Of a DNA stretch of 64,000 nt, positions 42,789 to 51,155 are shown piece after piece. The notes under the pieces are model-generated. The model had not been told where the DNA came from, ran no database searches, and saw only the letters and a list, made by a program, of their open reading frames with translations. Within the stretch, counting starts at the first letter, position 1; every line of letters begins with the position of its first letter. The translations under genes were made by a program, and so were the position numbers. Source of the stretch: Senimuribacter sp049852125 (lineage in GTDB: Bacteria; Bacillota; Clostridia; Peptostreptococcales; Anaerovoracaceae); assembly GCF_049852125.1 (NCBI RefSeq), contig NZ_CP187532.1, positions 1,488,001-1,552,000 of the forward strand. Reading direction: 5' to 3'.

Positions 42789-43728
42789 AGCGGTTCTCGG
42801 CATAGATACAAGCAATTACAAGACTTCTGTGGCTATTGTTAGTCAGGAAGGCGGTATCATATGCAATCTCCAGAGATTTCTGGACGTGAAAAAGGGCGAA
42901 AGGGGACTGCGTCAGTCCGTCGCTCTTTTTCAGCATGTAAATCGTCTTCCAGAAATGATTGAGGAAGCTTTTGCCGCATTGCCGCCGGACGTTTGTCTAT
43001 CCGGCGTCGCTGTATCATCTAGGCCGAGACCTGTGGACGGCTCTTATATGCCGGTATTTCTTGCCGGCGTTTCTATAGCAAGATCTATTGCCGCAGCAAA
43101 GGGCGTACCGTTATTTTTCTTTTCTCACCAGGAAGGACATGTAGCGGCAGTACAGTATGCCTCTCTTGTAGAAGCCTCCCCGCGTTTTCTATCGTTTCAC
43201 CTTTCCGGAGGAACAACGGAGTGTTTGCTGGTAGAAGGGAATCACATCCAAATCGTCGGCGGGTCAAAGGATCTTGCCTTTGGACAAGTGTTGGACCGTG
43301 TGGGTGTAGCTCTAGGCTACGCGTTTCCCTGTGGACAGGAATTGGACAGATTAGCGGCAGAAGAAGGATCAAATGGTCCGGTGAAGGGTAATTTGCTTCC
43401 TAAAATCAAATGTTCAGAGGGCTATATCAATTTATCCGGTATAGAGACGAAGTGCCAGCAGATGATAGGGCACATAGACGATAAACAGCTTTCCGTCATG
43501 CTAATGGAGCGTGTCTGTCAGGCGATGGCTGATCTGGCTCAGCAATTGTCGAAGAAATACCATACAGAAGATATCCTTTTTGCCGGAGGCGTATCTGCCA
43601 GCAGTTATATCCGAAAGTATCTGCCGGATCGTCTTTCTGGATTAAAATGCTGCTTTGGCGACCCGGCTCTAAGCTGTGATAACGCCGTGGGGGTAGCCCT
43701 GTTGGGAGGAAGAAAAATATGGCTCTGA
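42781..43728 (+). CDS. M22/TsaD-like ASKHA protein, divergent paralogue
   Basis: A 315-residue protein of the Kae1/TsaD (glycoprotease M22) superfamily: VLGIDTSNYKTSVAIV, GVAVSSRPRPVDGSYMPVFLAG, SHQEGHVAAVQYASL (metal-type histidines), FHLSGGTTECLLVEG, LDRVGVALGYAFPCGQELDRLA and LFAGGVSASSYIRKYL. Canonical TsaD (threonylcarbamoyl transfer to t6A37 tRNA) has HHMEGH and VDGPGxxxSL; the sequence here differs (SHQEGH, RPVDGSYMPVFLAG). It is therefore probably a paralogue rather than the main TsaD. The start overlaps nusB and the end overlaps xseA by 10 nt. This place in Bacillus is occupied by folD. Confidence 0.8.
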   Translation: MYRAVLGIDTSNYKTSVAIVSQEGGIICNLQRFLDVKKGERGLRQSVALFQHVNRLPEMIEEAFAALPPDVCLSGVAVSSRPRPVDGSYMPVFLAGVSIARSIAAAKGVPLFFFSHQEGHVAAVQYASLVEASPRFLSFHLSGGTTECLLVEGNHIQIVGGSKDLAFGQVLDRVGVALGYAFPCGQELDRLAAEEGSNGPVKGNLLPKIKCSEGYINLSGIETKCQQMIGHIDDKQLSVMLMERVCQAMADLAQQLSKKYHTEDILFAGGVSASSYIRKYLPDRLSGLKCCFGDPALSCDNAVGVALLGGRKIWL

Positions 43729-44867
43729 AACCAGTTACTGTTTCACAGTTAAACGAATATATCAACAGAATTATCGGTACGGATCCTTTGCTGGGAGCGG
43801 TGGTAGTAAAGGGAGAAATATCCAATCTAAAATACCACAGTACCGGACATGTGTATTTTTCTATTATCGATGACGCGAGCAAATTGAACTGTTTTTTTCA
43901 TCGGGAATACGCGGCAGAGCTGCCCTGGATGCTGGAAGACGGTATGGAAGTGATATTAACCGGCAGTATCAGCGTATTTAAAAAGAACGGTACGTATTCT
44001 CTTTACGTCAAAGAAATCGAACTCTCTGGAGCAGGCAGTCTGGCTATGGCTTTTGAACAGATGAAAAATAAACTCAGCAAGGAGGGGATTTTTGATCCGG
44101 CTCACAAGAAGCAGATTCCTTTATATCCTGATAAAATCGGCGTGATCACATCCAGAACAGGGGCAGCGGTAAAGGATATTCTGAAAATCATTCAAACCAG
44201 AAATAATCTGGTAGATGTAATCGTCTTTCCGGTGGCAGTACAGGGCGAAGGCGCAGGTCGTGAAATCGCGTCGATGATCGATTACGTCAACGCGCGTTAT
44301 ACAGACATCGATACGCTGATTGTCGGCCGGGGAGGAGGCTCAGCAGACGACTTATGGTCTTTTAACGAGGAAATTGTGGCAAGAAGTATTTATGCCTCCC
44401 GTATTCCGATTATTTCAGCTGTCGGTCACGAAATAGACTTTACTATTGCTGATTTAGCAGCTGATCTTCGGGCTGAAACACCTACGGCGGCGGCACAGCT
44501 AGCAGTACCGGATTGCAGAATGCTTTCTGAACAACTTTCGGAGCTGGCCGGGAAATTACAGCTTCATCTGTCAAACAAGCTGATGTATCATCGTCTGGTT
44601 ATCGATCGTCAGGCAGAAGCGATGAAACAGTCCTTAGCCGATCGAATTTCAGATCTGACCGAAAAGACGAAACGATATAAACTGGTTCTGGAGGAAAACA
44701 ATCCGTCACAGATTTTAGGAAACGGTTATACAGTTCTTTCTGATAAAGAAGGGAAGATTATTCGTTCTTCTGCGGAGCTGGAGTGTGGCGAGGTTTATAA
44801 TTTGGAACTAAAAGATGGAAGCGCCCAGTGTATAATAACAGAGATAGGGAGTGATAAGGATGCGTGA
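43719..44867 (+). CDS. xseA: Exodeoxyribonuclease VII large subunit
   Basis: A 382-residue XseA, shorter than the 456 of Escherichia coli. N-terminal OB fold (VSQLNEYINRIIGTDPLLGAVVVKGEISNLKYHSTGHVYFSIID) is followed by the catalytic core with IGVITSRTGAAVKDI, TLIVGRGGGSADDLWSFNEE and ISAVGHEIDFTIADLAADLRAETPTAAAQLAVPD. The coiled-coil region is abbreviated. The enzyme degrades single-stranded DNA with the small subunit encoded next. Confidence 0.95.
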   Translation: MALKPVTVSQLNEYINRIIGTDPLLGAVVVKGEISNLKYHSTGHVYFSIIDDASKLNCFFHREYAAELPWMLEDGMEVILTGSISVFKKNGTYSLYVKEIELSGAGSLAMAFEQMKNKLSKEGIFDPAHKKQIPLYPDKIGVITSRTGAAVKDILKIIQTRNNLVDVIVFPVAVQGEGAGREIASMIDYVNARYTDIDTLIVGRGGGSADDLWSFNEEIVARSIYASRIPIISAVGHEIDFTIADLAADLRAETPTAAAQLAVPDCRMLSEQLSELAGKLQLHLSNKLMYHRLVIDRQAEAMKQSLADRISDLTEKTKRYKLVLEENNPSQILGNGYTVLSDKEGKIIRSSAELECGEVYNLELKDGSAQCIITEIGSDKDA

Positions 44868-45048
44868 GGGAAAATTCGAACAGGCTTTGGAGGCGCTGCA
44901 AAATATGTCTGAAAAAATCAAAGCGCAGGACACAACTTTAGAGGATGCAATCGCTTGTTATGAGGAAGGTATGAAGCACTACAAAGTATGCAGTGATATA
45001 TTAGAAAACGCGAAACAAAGGATTGAAACGTTTGAAGGCGAGGTGTAA
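44860..45048 (+). CDS. xseB: Exodeoxyribonuclease VII small subunit
   Basis: A 62-residue helical protein: KFEQALEALQNMSEKIKAQDTTLEDAIACYEEGMKHYKVCSDILENAKQRIE shows the typical XseB pattern. ATG 44860 has GGGAG 8 nt upstream; a GTG at 44851 is a less likely start. It overlaps xseA by 8 nt and is 5 nt from ispA. Confidence 0.93.
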   Translation: MREGKFEQALEALQNMSEKIKAQDTTLEDAIACYEEGMKHYKVCSDILENAKQRIETFEGEV

Positions 45049-45053
45049 ACGAA

Positions 45054-45950
45054 ATGATGAGAGAAAACTATGATGAATACAAGGATATGATTAATGCCCA
45101 CCTGTTGGATTTTATGCCGGGTATTGATACAAAAAGCAGTTCTCTCTATGAATCCATGAAATATTCTCTGACGGCAGGAGGAAAACGGCTGCGTTCCGTT
45201 TTGCTGCTGGCGTCCTGTGAATTCGCAGGTGGAAACGCAAAGGACGCTCTTGCTTTTGCCTGCGCGATGGAATATATTCATACCTATTCTCTGATTCACG
45301 ATGATCTGCCGGCAATGGATAACGATGATCTTCGCAGAGGTATGCCAACAAATCACAAGGTCTATGGAGACGCTATCGCTATTCTTGCCGGCGACGGACT
45401 TTTAACCACTGCGTTCGAAGTAATGAACAAGAACATGTTCTTGTACTTTGACAATCTAAAAGAGTTAAAAAAGCGGATTAACGCCGCTTATACGATTACG
45501 ACTAACGCAGGTGTAAAGGGTATGGTTGCCGGTCAGGTTTCTGATATAGAATCTGAACATAAGCAGTGCTCTAATGAAATGCTGGAATATATTCATCTGA
45601 ACAAAACCGGCGCTTTAATCGTTGCTGCTGTTCGCGCCGGATTGTATCTGGGTGGCGCTGATGAGCAGATGATGAAAAATATGACGGTTTATGCGGAAAA
45701 TCTGGGTTTAGCATATCAGATTGCTGATGATATTTTGGATATCAAGGGGAATGAAGCCGAGCTGGGAAAGAAAACCGGTGTAGACGCGCAAAATGAAAAA
45801 ATCACATATGTCTCTTTGAACGGTATGGAGGCCTCTGAAAAAAAGCTTCATGAACTGACACAAAACGCAGTGGCCGCCATAGAGGAATACTACGATAATG
45901 CGGAGTTTTTCCGTGATCTGGTTCTCAGGCTGGAAAAACGGACAAAATAG
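45054..45950 (+). CDS. ispA: Farnesyl diphosphate synthase (polyprenyl synthetase)
   Basis: A 298-residue all-alpha prenyltransferase. The first aspartate-rich motif is IHDDLPAMDNDDLRRGMPTNH, the second is YQIADDILDIKG, with GGKRLRSVLLLASCE upstream. The FPP synthase-type DDxxxxD arrangement and size suggest C15 product. xseA-xseB-ispA-dxs is the canonical Bacillota order. Confidence 0.93.
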   Translation: MMRENYDEYKDMINAHLLDFMPGIDTKSSSLYESMKYSLTAGGKRLRSVLLLASCEFAGGNAKDALAFACAMEYIHTYSLIHDDLPAMDNDDLRRGMPTNHKVYGDAIAILAGDGLLTTAFEVMNKNMFLYFDNLKELKKRINAAYTITTNAGVKGMVAGQVSDIESEHKQCSNEMLEYIHLNKTGALIVAAVRAGLYLGGADEQMMKNMTVYAENLGLAYQIADDILDIKGNEAELGKKTGVDAQNEKITYVSLNGMEASEKKLHELTQNAVAAIEEYYDNAEFFRDLVLRLEKRTK

Positions 45951-45982
45951 ACCACAAATACAAAAGACAAAAGGAGCAAGCT

Positions 45983-47815
45983 ATGAGCAAGGATTTGAAA
46001 GAATATGATTTTCCCGCAGACCTTAAATCCATGGATATAAAGGATCTGGAACTTCTTTCTTACGCAATCCGCGATTTCTTAATAGATAAAGTATCTAAGA
46101 CAGGAGGCCATCTGGCCTCCAATCTTGGTATTGTAGAACTTACCATTGCCCTGCATAGGATTTTCGACAGTCCCCATGATAAGATCATCTGGGACGTCGG
46201 GCATCAATCTTATGTTCATAAGATTCTTACAGGCCGTGCTGACGCTTTTGACAGCCTTCGCCAAATGGGAGGCCTCAGTGGGTTTCCAAAGGCTAAGGAA
46301 AGCAAACACGACGTTTTTGATACGGGTCATTCCAGTACGTCTGTTTCAGCTGTTGCAGGTATGGCGGCGGCCCGCGATTTGAAAGGGGAATCCCACGAAG
46401 TAATCGCGGTCATCGGCGACGGCTCTCTCACCGGAGGCATGGCTTATGAGGCTTTAAATAACGTAGGCGCGTCCAAGTCAAAGGTGATTGTCATACTCAA
46501 TGATAATGGGATGTCCATTTCACGTAATATCGGGGGCGTTTCGCAACACCTTTCCAAGCTGCGTACCAGTCGAGGATATCTGAAAGCAAAAAAAGCCATC
46601 AAAAGAACCTTGCAAAATATTCCTGTCATCGGCGACGAGCTTTCCGTCGATTTAGGTCACATAAAGGATAGGGTCAAATATGCGTTACTATCCGGCGGCG
46701 TCATTTTCGAAGAACTGGGATTTACCTATCTTGGTCCTGTGGATGGACATAATCTGGCAGAAACAATAGAGGTGTTGGAGCTTGCTAAACAGGTCAACGG
46801 ACCGGTCTTTGTTCATGTAATGACAAAGAAAGGCAAGGGGTATAGAATCGCCGAGAAGAATCCTGATAAGTTCCATGGTATAGGACCTTTTGATCCACAA
46901 ACCGGTGTGACAATCAAGGAAGCATCGATTACTTATTCTCATGCTTTCGGCAAAGCGATTCTGGATTATGCGGAAGATGATGAACGTATCTGCACAGTAT
47001 CGGCTGCTATGTGCGATGCTACTGGCTTAGGACCATTTTCTAAGCGCTATCCTCGTAGATTTTTTGATGTAGGAATTGCTGAAGCCCATGGTGTTACCTT
47101 CGCGGCAGGACTAGCTAAGTCGGGTATGAAGCCTGTTGTCGCAATTTATTCTTCCTTTCTACAGCGAGCGTATGACCAAATTCTGGAGGATGTATGCCTG
47201 CAGAATCTCCCAGTAATCTTCGCCGTTGACAGGGCAGGAATTGTCGGGGCGGATGGAGAAACCCATCACGGTGTTTTTGATCTGTCTTATCTGTCCGCGA
47301 TGCCCAATATGACAGTTCTGGCGCCTGCAGACGGTGAACAGTTAGCCGAAATGCTTCGCTATGCGCTGACCTTAGACGCCCCAGTCACGATCCGTTATCC
47401 TCGTGGCGAATGTGGGTTAAATACAGTCGGAAAGCCTTTTAATGGAAAGAACGTTCGTTTAGAAAAGGGAAAAGACGTGGATATTTGGGCAGTAGGCAAG
47501 ATGCTTGAAACCGCGCGTCAGGTGAAAGAAATACTGGATCTTCGCGGTATCGCTGCTGGCATCGTAGATGTCACCATGGTGAAACCTATGGATTTGTCAG
47601 AGCTTGCAAACGCACCAGGTAAAATTGTCACATTGGAGGACAATGTCCTGGCGGGAGGCTTTGGAGAAAGATTGCAAGCCGAGGCAGCGGAATTTGAAGT
47701 TTTGTCCTTCGGATGGCCGGATCAATTCATCGAACATGGCAGCTGTATTGAACTTTATAGGAAATACGGTCTTGATGCTGACGCTATAGCGGAAAGGATT
47801 TGTGAAATAAATTGA
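45983..47815 (+). CDS. dxs: 1-deoxy-D-xylulose-5-phosphate synthase
   Basis: A 610-residue thiamine diphosphate enzyme starting the MEP isoprenoid pathway. HLASNLGIVELTIALHRIFD, DTGHSSTSVSAVAGMAAARD, GDGSLTGGMAYEALNN (ThDP/Mg motif), DNGMSISRNIGG, FFDVGIAEAHGVTFAAGLA and YPRG are all present. AGGAGC is 8 nt before the start. Its stop TGA overlaps the TTG start of tlyA. Confidence 0.96.
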   Translation: MSKDLKEYDFPADLKSMDIKDLELLSYAIRDFLIDKVSKTGGHLASNLGIVELTIALHRIFDSPHDKIIWDVGHQSYVHKILTGRADAFDSLRQMGGLSGFPKAKESKHDVFDTGHSSTSVSAVAGMAAARDLKGESHEVIAVIGDGSLTGGMAYEALNNVGASKSKVIVILNDNGMSISRNIGGVSQHLSKLRTSRGYLKAKKAIKRTLQNIPVIGDELSVDLGHIKDRVKYALLSGGVIFEELGFTYLGPVDGHNLAETIEVLELAKQVNGPVFVHVMTKKGKGYRIAEKNPDKFHGIGPFDPQTGVTIKEASITYSHAFGKAILDYAEDDERICTVSAAMCDATGLGPFSKRYPRRFFDVGIAEAHGVTFAAGLAKSGMKPVVAIYSSFLQRAYDQILEDVCLQNLPVIFAVDRAGIVGADGETHHGVFDLSYLSAMPNMTVLAPADGEQLAEMLRYALTLDAPVTIRYPRGECGLNTVGKPFNGKNVRLEKGKDVDIWAVGKMLETARQVKEILDLRGIAAGIVDVTMVKPMDLSELANAPGKIVTLEDNVLAGGFGERLQAEAAEFEVLSFGWPDQFIEHGSCIELYRKYGLDADAIAERICEIN

Positions 47816-48609
47816 AGGAACGATTAGATACTTTATTAGTAAAAAACGGCTATTTTCAGTCTCGTGAGAGAGCAAAAGCCGCAATCATGGCGGGAATTGT
47901 TTATGTAGATGGTCAGAGAAGTGATAAGGCCGGCAATATGATAGATACTGAGGCAGAAATTTTTGTAAAGGAAAACATATGTCCTTATGTCAGCCGGGGC
48001 GGTCTGAAGCTGGAAAAATCCGTGGGGGAATTCGACCTGCATCTTGACGGTGCAGTCTGCATGGATATCGGCGCCTCTACCGGCGGTTTTACCGACTGCA
48101 TGCTACAAAACGGCGCGTCCAAAGTCTATGCCATCGATGTAGGCTATGGGCAGTTAGATTGGAAGCTGAGAAGCGATCCCAGGGTTATCAATATGGAAAA
48201 ATGCAACGTCCGTTACATGGACACTGCTTTGATTGCTGAACCTGTTAATTTTATCAGTATCGACGTTTCCTTTATTTCATTGCGCCTGATCTTTCCTGTG
48301 GCGGCTGCGGTTCTTGCGCAGGACGGTGAAATCGTCTGCCTCGTAAAGCCTCAATTTGAGGCGGGCAGGGAACAGGTGGGCAAGAAAGGTATTGTCAGGG
48401 ACAAAAACGTACATCAGGAAGTCATAGAACATGTGATTTCCTACGCTGGGGAAAACGGACTGTATGCCCATGGCTTAACGTTTTCTCCGGTAACCGGTGC
48501 AAAAGGCAATATAGAATATCTTTTACATCTTTCCAAATCCCAAAATATGTGTTATAATGTATCATGTATACAAGAAGTGGTTGAGAACTCCCATCAGGAG
48601 TTGGAATAA
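47812..48609 (+). CDS. tlyA: TlyA family rRNA 2'-O-methyltransferase (hemolysin-like)
   Basis: A 265-residue protein: an N-terminal S4 RNA-binding domain (RLDTLLVKNGYFQSRERAKAAIMAGIVYVDG) and an FtsJ-like methyltransferase (VSRGGLKLEKSV, CMDIGASTGGFTDCMLQNGA, FISIDVSFISLRLI, CLVKPQFEAGR). TlyA methylates cytidines of 16S/23S rRNA in mycobacteria; Bacillus YqxC is the syntenic relative. The TTG start overlaps the dxs stop by 4 nt. A promoter for the next gene lies inside its 3' end. Confidence 0.9.
   Translation: MKERLDTLLVKNGYFQSRERAKAAIMAGIVYVDGQRSDKAGNMIDTEAEIFVKENICPYVSRGGLKLEKSVGEFDLHLDGAVCMDIGASTGGFTDCMLQNGASKVYAIDVGYGQLDWKLRSDPRVINMEKCNVRYMDTALIAEPVNFISIDVSFISLRLIFPVAAAVLAQDGEIVCLVKPQFEAGREQVGKKGIVRDKNVHQEVIEHVISYAGENGLYAHGLTFSPVTGAKGNIEYLLHLSKSQNMCYNVSCIQEVVENSHQELE
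48530..48558 (+). promoter_or_regulatory. Promoter of the aminotransferase gene inside tlyA
   Basis: TTTCCA (48530-48535), a 17-nt spacer and TATAAT (48553-48558) lie within the last codons of tlyA, 92 nt before the start of the aminotransferase gene. Confidence 0.65.
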
Positions 48610-48649
48610 GCACACATATTTTTTAAGTAAATAAGGAGAACGAGAGACA

Positions 48650-49840
48650 ATGAAACTATCAAACAAAGTGGAATCCATGCAGTTTTCACCAATCAGAAAG
48701 TTCAATCCTATCGCCCAGAAGGCGAAGGATGCCGGTAAGAAAGTTTACCATCTGAACATCGGACAGCCGGACGTAGAAACACCGGCATGCTTTATGGACG
48801 CCATCAGAGCGTATGAGAACAAAGTCATTGCTTACGCTGAATCCGGCGGTATCACCGAGTTGCAGGACGCTGTATCCGATTATTTCAAGACTTATGGCAT
48901 GGAAATCGGCAGAAGCGACATGATCGTGACAACCGGCGGTTCTGAAGCTTTGACCATGACGTTCCTGGCTCTGCTCAACGAAGGGGACGAAGTCCTCATC
49001 GCGGAACCGTTCTATACCAATTATCATACATTTGCAACTTCCGCAGGCGGTAAAGTCGTTCCGATTACTACAAAAGCGGAAGAAGGATACCACTACGCAA
49101 AGAGAGAGCAGATTGAGCCGCTGATCACAGAAAAGACCAAGGCAATCTGCTGCATCAATCCGGGCAACCCAACTGGTACTGTACTTACTAAAGAAGAAAT
49201 GCAGTTAATCGGCGAAATCGCAAAGGAACACGACCTGTGGATTATTGCTGACGAGGTATACAGAGAATTCGCTTATGACGGCAGAGAAGCTGTTTCCTTC
49301 GGTCAGGTAAAAGACGTAGAGGACAGAGTCATCATCATCGATTCCGTTTCCAAGAGATTCTCCGCATGCGGCGCAAGAATCGGCCTGCTGGTTTCCAAGA
49401 ATCAGGAATTCATGCAGAGCGTTATGAAAATTGCCCAGGGCAGACTTTGCGTTTCTACAGTTGACCAGGTAGGCGCTGCTGCACTGTTCAAACTGCCGGC
49501 TTCTTACTATGATGAAGTAAAAGCAGAATACTGTGGCAGAAGAGACGTTGTGTACGAAGAACTGATGAAAATTCCTGGCGTAGTCTGCCAGAAGCCTGGC
49601 GGCGCGTTCTATATGACCGCGAAGCTGCCGGTTGACAGTGTGGAAGATTTCCTCATGTTTCTGCTGACAGAATTTGAAGACAACGGCGAAACCGTCATGT
49701 TCGCACCGGCTGAAGGCTTCTATGCGACGCCGGGTCTTGGTAAAGACGAAATGCGTATCGCATACGTTCTGAATCAGGCGGATATGAGAAGAGGCGTAGA
49801 ACTGATCAGACTTGGAATCGAAGCATATAACAAGAAATAA
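48650..49840 (+). CDS. Class I/II PLP-dependent aminotransferase
   Basis: A 396-residue fold-type I aminotransferase. IGQPDVETPACF, TTGGSEALTMTFLALLNEGDEVLIAEPFYTNY, CCINPGNPTGTVLT, IADEVYREFAYDG and the lysine motif SVSKRFSACGARIG (Schiff-base Lys) identify the AspB/AlaT-like subfamily; substrate is not predictable, aspartate, alanine or aromatic acids being options. Codon use is visibly richer in C-ending codons (atc, ggc, aac, ccg) than neighbouring genes, the pattern expected for high expression, which fits amino-acid fermentation. It has its own promoter and terminator. Confidence 0.9.
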   Translation: MKLSNKVESMQFSPIRKFNPIAQKAKDAGKKVYHLNIGQPDVETPACFMDAIRAYENKVIAYAESGGITELQDAVSDYFKTYGMEIGRSDMIVTTGGSEALTMTFLALLNEGDEVLIAEPFYTNYHTFATSAGGKVVPITTKAEEGYHYAKREQIEPLITEKTKAICCINPGNPTGTVLTKEEMQLIGEIAKEHDLWIIADEVYREFAYDGREAVSFGQVKDVEDRVIIIDSVSKRFSACGARIGLLVSKNQEFMQSVMKIAQGRLCVSTVDQVGAAALFKLPASYYDEVKAEYCGRRDVVYEELMKIPGVVCQKPGGAFYMTAKLPVDSVEDFLMFLLTEFEDNGETVMFAPAEGFYATPGLGKDEMRIAYVLNQADMRRGVELIRLGIEAYNKK

Positions 49841-49894
49841 GATGTTTTCGGAATGTTTCGTTGAAACTTCACCTAAACGTTGACACTACATTGG

Positions 49895-49923
49895 AGGACG
49901 CAGGTAAAAATCTGCGTCCTTTT
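49895..49923 (+). terminator. Rho-independent terminator of the aminotransferase gene
   Basis: AGGACGCAG / CTGCGTCCT stem with an 8-nt loop, followed by TTTT. Confidence 0.9.
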
Positions 49924-49955
49924 ATAAAAGGTAAAATTTGAAAGGTGATTACAGT

Positions 49956-50429
49956 ATGGAAGTGATTAAAATTTCTAATAAACCTGAACTGAAAGCGCAG
50001 GCTACTGCGTGGTTTTCAGACAAATGGGGCGTGCCTGTAGATGCTTATCTGGAAAGTATGGCGGATGCAGCTTCCAATCCGCATGGTATTCCGAAATGGT
50101 ATCTGATTTTAGATGATAGTAATACCATCATTGCCGGCGCAGGCATCATCGAAAACGATTTCCATGAGAGAAAAGACTTAACACCGAATCTATGCGCATT
50201 GTATGTAGAACCTGCATACCGGGGGCAGGGAATTGCCCGCAAGCTCATGGATATCGCCGTAAAAGATACTGCTGCAGCAGGTTTTGAGCGTTTGTATCTG
50301 ATTACAGATCACACACAGTTTTACGAGAAATGTGGCTGGAACTTTTACGGCATGGTGAAAGAAGATGATGGCGGTGAAATTCGCATGTATGAAAGGGTAT
50401 GCCAGCGCGGAAACACAGAGAACACATGA
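49956..50429 (+). CDS. GNAT family N-acetyltransferase
   Basis: A 157-residue GCN5-related acetyltransferase. NLCALYVEPAYRGQGIARKLMDIAVKDT carries the acetyl-CoA-binding R/Q-x-x-G-x-G/A loop; ERLYLITDHTQFYEKCGWNFYGMV is the usual C-terminal block. ATG 49956 has AAAGGTG 9 nt upstream; a TTG at 49938 is less likely. Substrate is unknown. Confidence 0.88.
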   Translation: MEVIKISNKPELKAQATAWFSDKWGVPVDAYLESMADAASNPHGIPKWYLILDDSNTIIAGAGIIENDFHERKDLTPNLCALYVEPAYRGQGIARKLMDIAVKDTAAAGFERLYLITDHTQFYEKCGWNFYGMVKEDDGGEIRMYERVCQRGNTENT

Positions 50430-50461
50430 AAACAAGAATTTCATGCCGGAAACTGTCTTTC

Positions 50462-50760
50462 TGACACATTGTGCCAAGAAATCACAGTAAAGTGTCAGAT
50501 TTTAAATTTGTGTTTTTGGAAAAATGACATTTTCCCTGTCTTTTTTCACAGAAAGTGTCAGAAATCAATTAGTAATATTATATAATTACATTGATTTTAG
50601 CGAAACTATTTATATTTTTTGTGAATCATCGAACTCAAATGCAAGTCAAGATGCAGAAACCTGACACATTTGGATCGAAATCGCACTTATTGTGTCAAAT
50701 TTGCAATAACTCAAAAATGAAAAATGACACTTTATGCTCAAAATTACACAGATTGTGTCA
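50462..50760. repeat. Four 36-bp inverted-repeat units (TGACAC-N24-GTGTCA) in two mirrored pairs
   Basis: Units lie at 50462-50497, 50525-50560, 50662-50697 and 50725-50760. Each begins TGACAC (TGACAT in unit 2), has exactly 24 internal bases and ends GTGTCA. The internal bases are largely different, so these are not CRISPR repeats. Spacing is regular: 27 nt between units 1-2 and 3-4, 101 nt between the pairs, giving 63-nt and 200-nt periods and a symmetric 36-27-36-101-36-27-36 layout of 299 bp. The central spacer carries an AATCAAT/ATTGATT hairpin (50563-50598). No gene lies within. It could be an operator array, or transposase-binding ends of a small non-autonomous element. Confidence 0.75.
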
Positions 50761-50774
50761 AAACCGGTATTACG

Positions 50775-50806
50775 CATCAATTGCCGTGTGGACACGGCAA
50801 TTGATG
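50775..50806. promoter_or_regulatory. 32-nt near-perfect palindrome, candidate operator
   Basis: CATCAATTGCCGTGT and ACACGGCAATTGATG are perfect 15-nt arms around a central GG. It ends 1 nt before the -35 box of the following promoter. A palindrome in this position is typical of an autoregulated small operon; it could also be a terminator core, but no T tract follows within 13 nt. Confidence 0.6.
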
Positions 50807-50807
50807 A

Positions 50808-50836
50808 TTGTATTACCGTACTTTTTTTGGTATAAT
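50808..50836 (+). promoter_or_regulatory. Promoter downstream of the palindrome
   Basis: TTGTAT (50808-50813), a 17-nt spacer and TATAAT (50831-50836). It precedes the decayed small-gene pair and may now serve mutS. Confidence 0.7.
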
Positions 50837-50915
50837 GAACGCAGTTATCTAAAACGGGTGTTGCCGCAAGGAAGCGTTCATTGAATTATGCATTATAAAT
50901 TCCGGAGGTGAAGCC

Positions 50916-51075
50916 TTGGAATCGGCACAAAAATACAACGATATCAGTCAGAAAAAACTTGTATGCTCGACACCCAGGGAAAAGCTTATATCGTAGAAGA
51001 TTTTCTACCCCTGATGATTAAAAGGGGTATTAGAATATGATTTTATATCATGGCTCCAAGAGAAACAAAATCTAG
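50916..51075 (+). pseudogene. Decayed DUF3791-DUF3990-like toxin-antitoxin relic
   Basis: GGAGGTG precedes a TTG at 50916 whose frame reads MESAQKYNDISQKK and then slips within an A run; the +1 frame continues MLDTQGKAYIVEDFLPLMIK and closes at TGA 51040. An overlapping ATG (51037) starts MILYHGSKRNKI before a stop at 51075. The MxLYHGS opening is characteristic of DUF3990 ADP-ribosyltransferase-like toxins, whose partner gene just upstream is DUF3791, with a (L/H)TQGxxYIVEDI-like end. The ATGA overlap and order fit such a pair. Both pieces are broken: a frameshift in the first and only 12 codons of the second. The assignment rests on short motifs. Confidence 0.45.
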
Positions 51076-51155
51076 AAGAACAACCGGAGAAGGTTTATGA
51101 ATAAATTGTCATTTCAGGTATAATATTAGAGAAACAGAAAAGGAGTTATCCATCC

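Noticed and set aside
50462..50760. CRISPR array, because units are exactly 36 bp and regularly spaced
   Set aside because: Only the outer 6 bp of each unit are conserved; the interiors differ, the units are palindromic at the ends, spacers are 27, 101 and 27 nt, and no cas gene is present.
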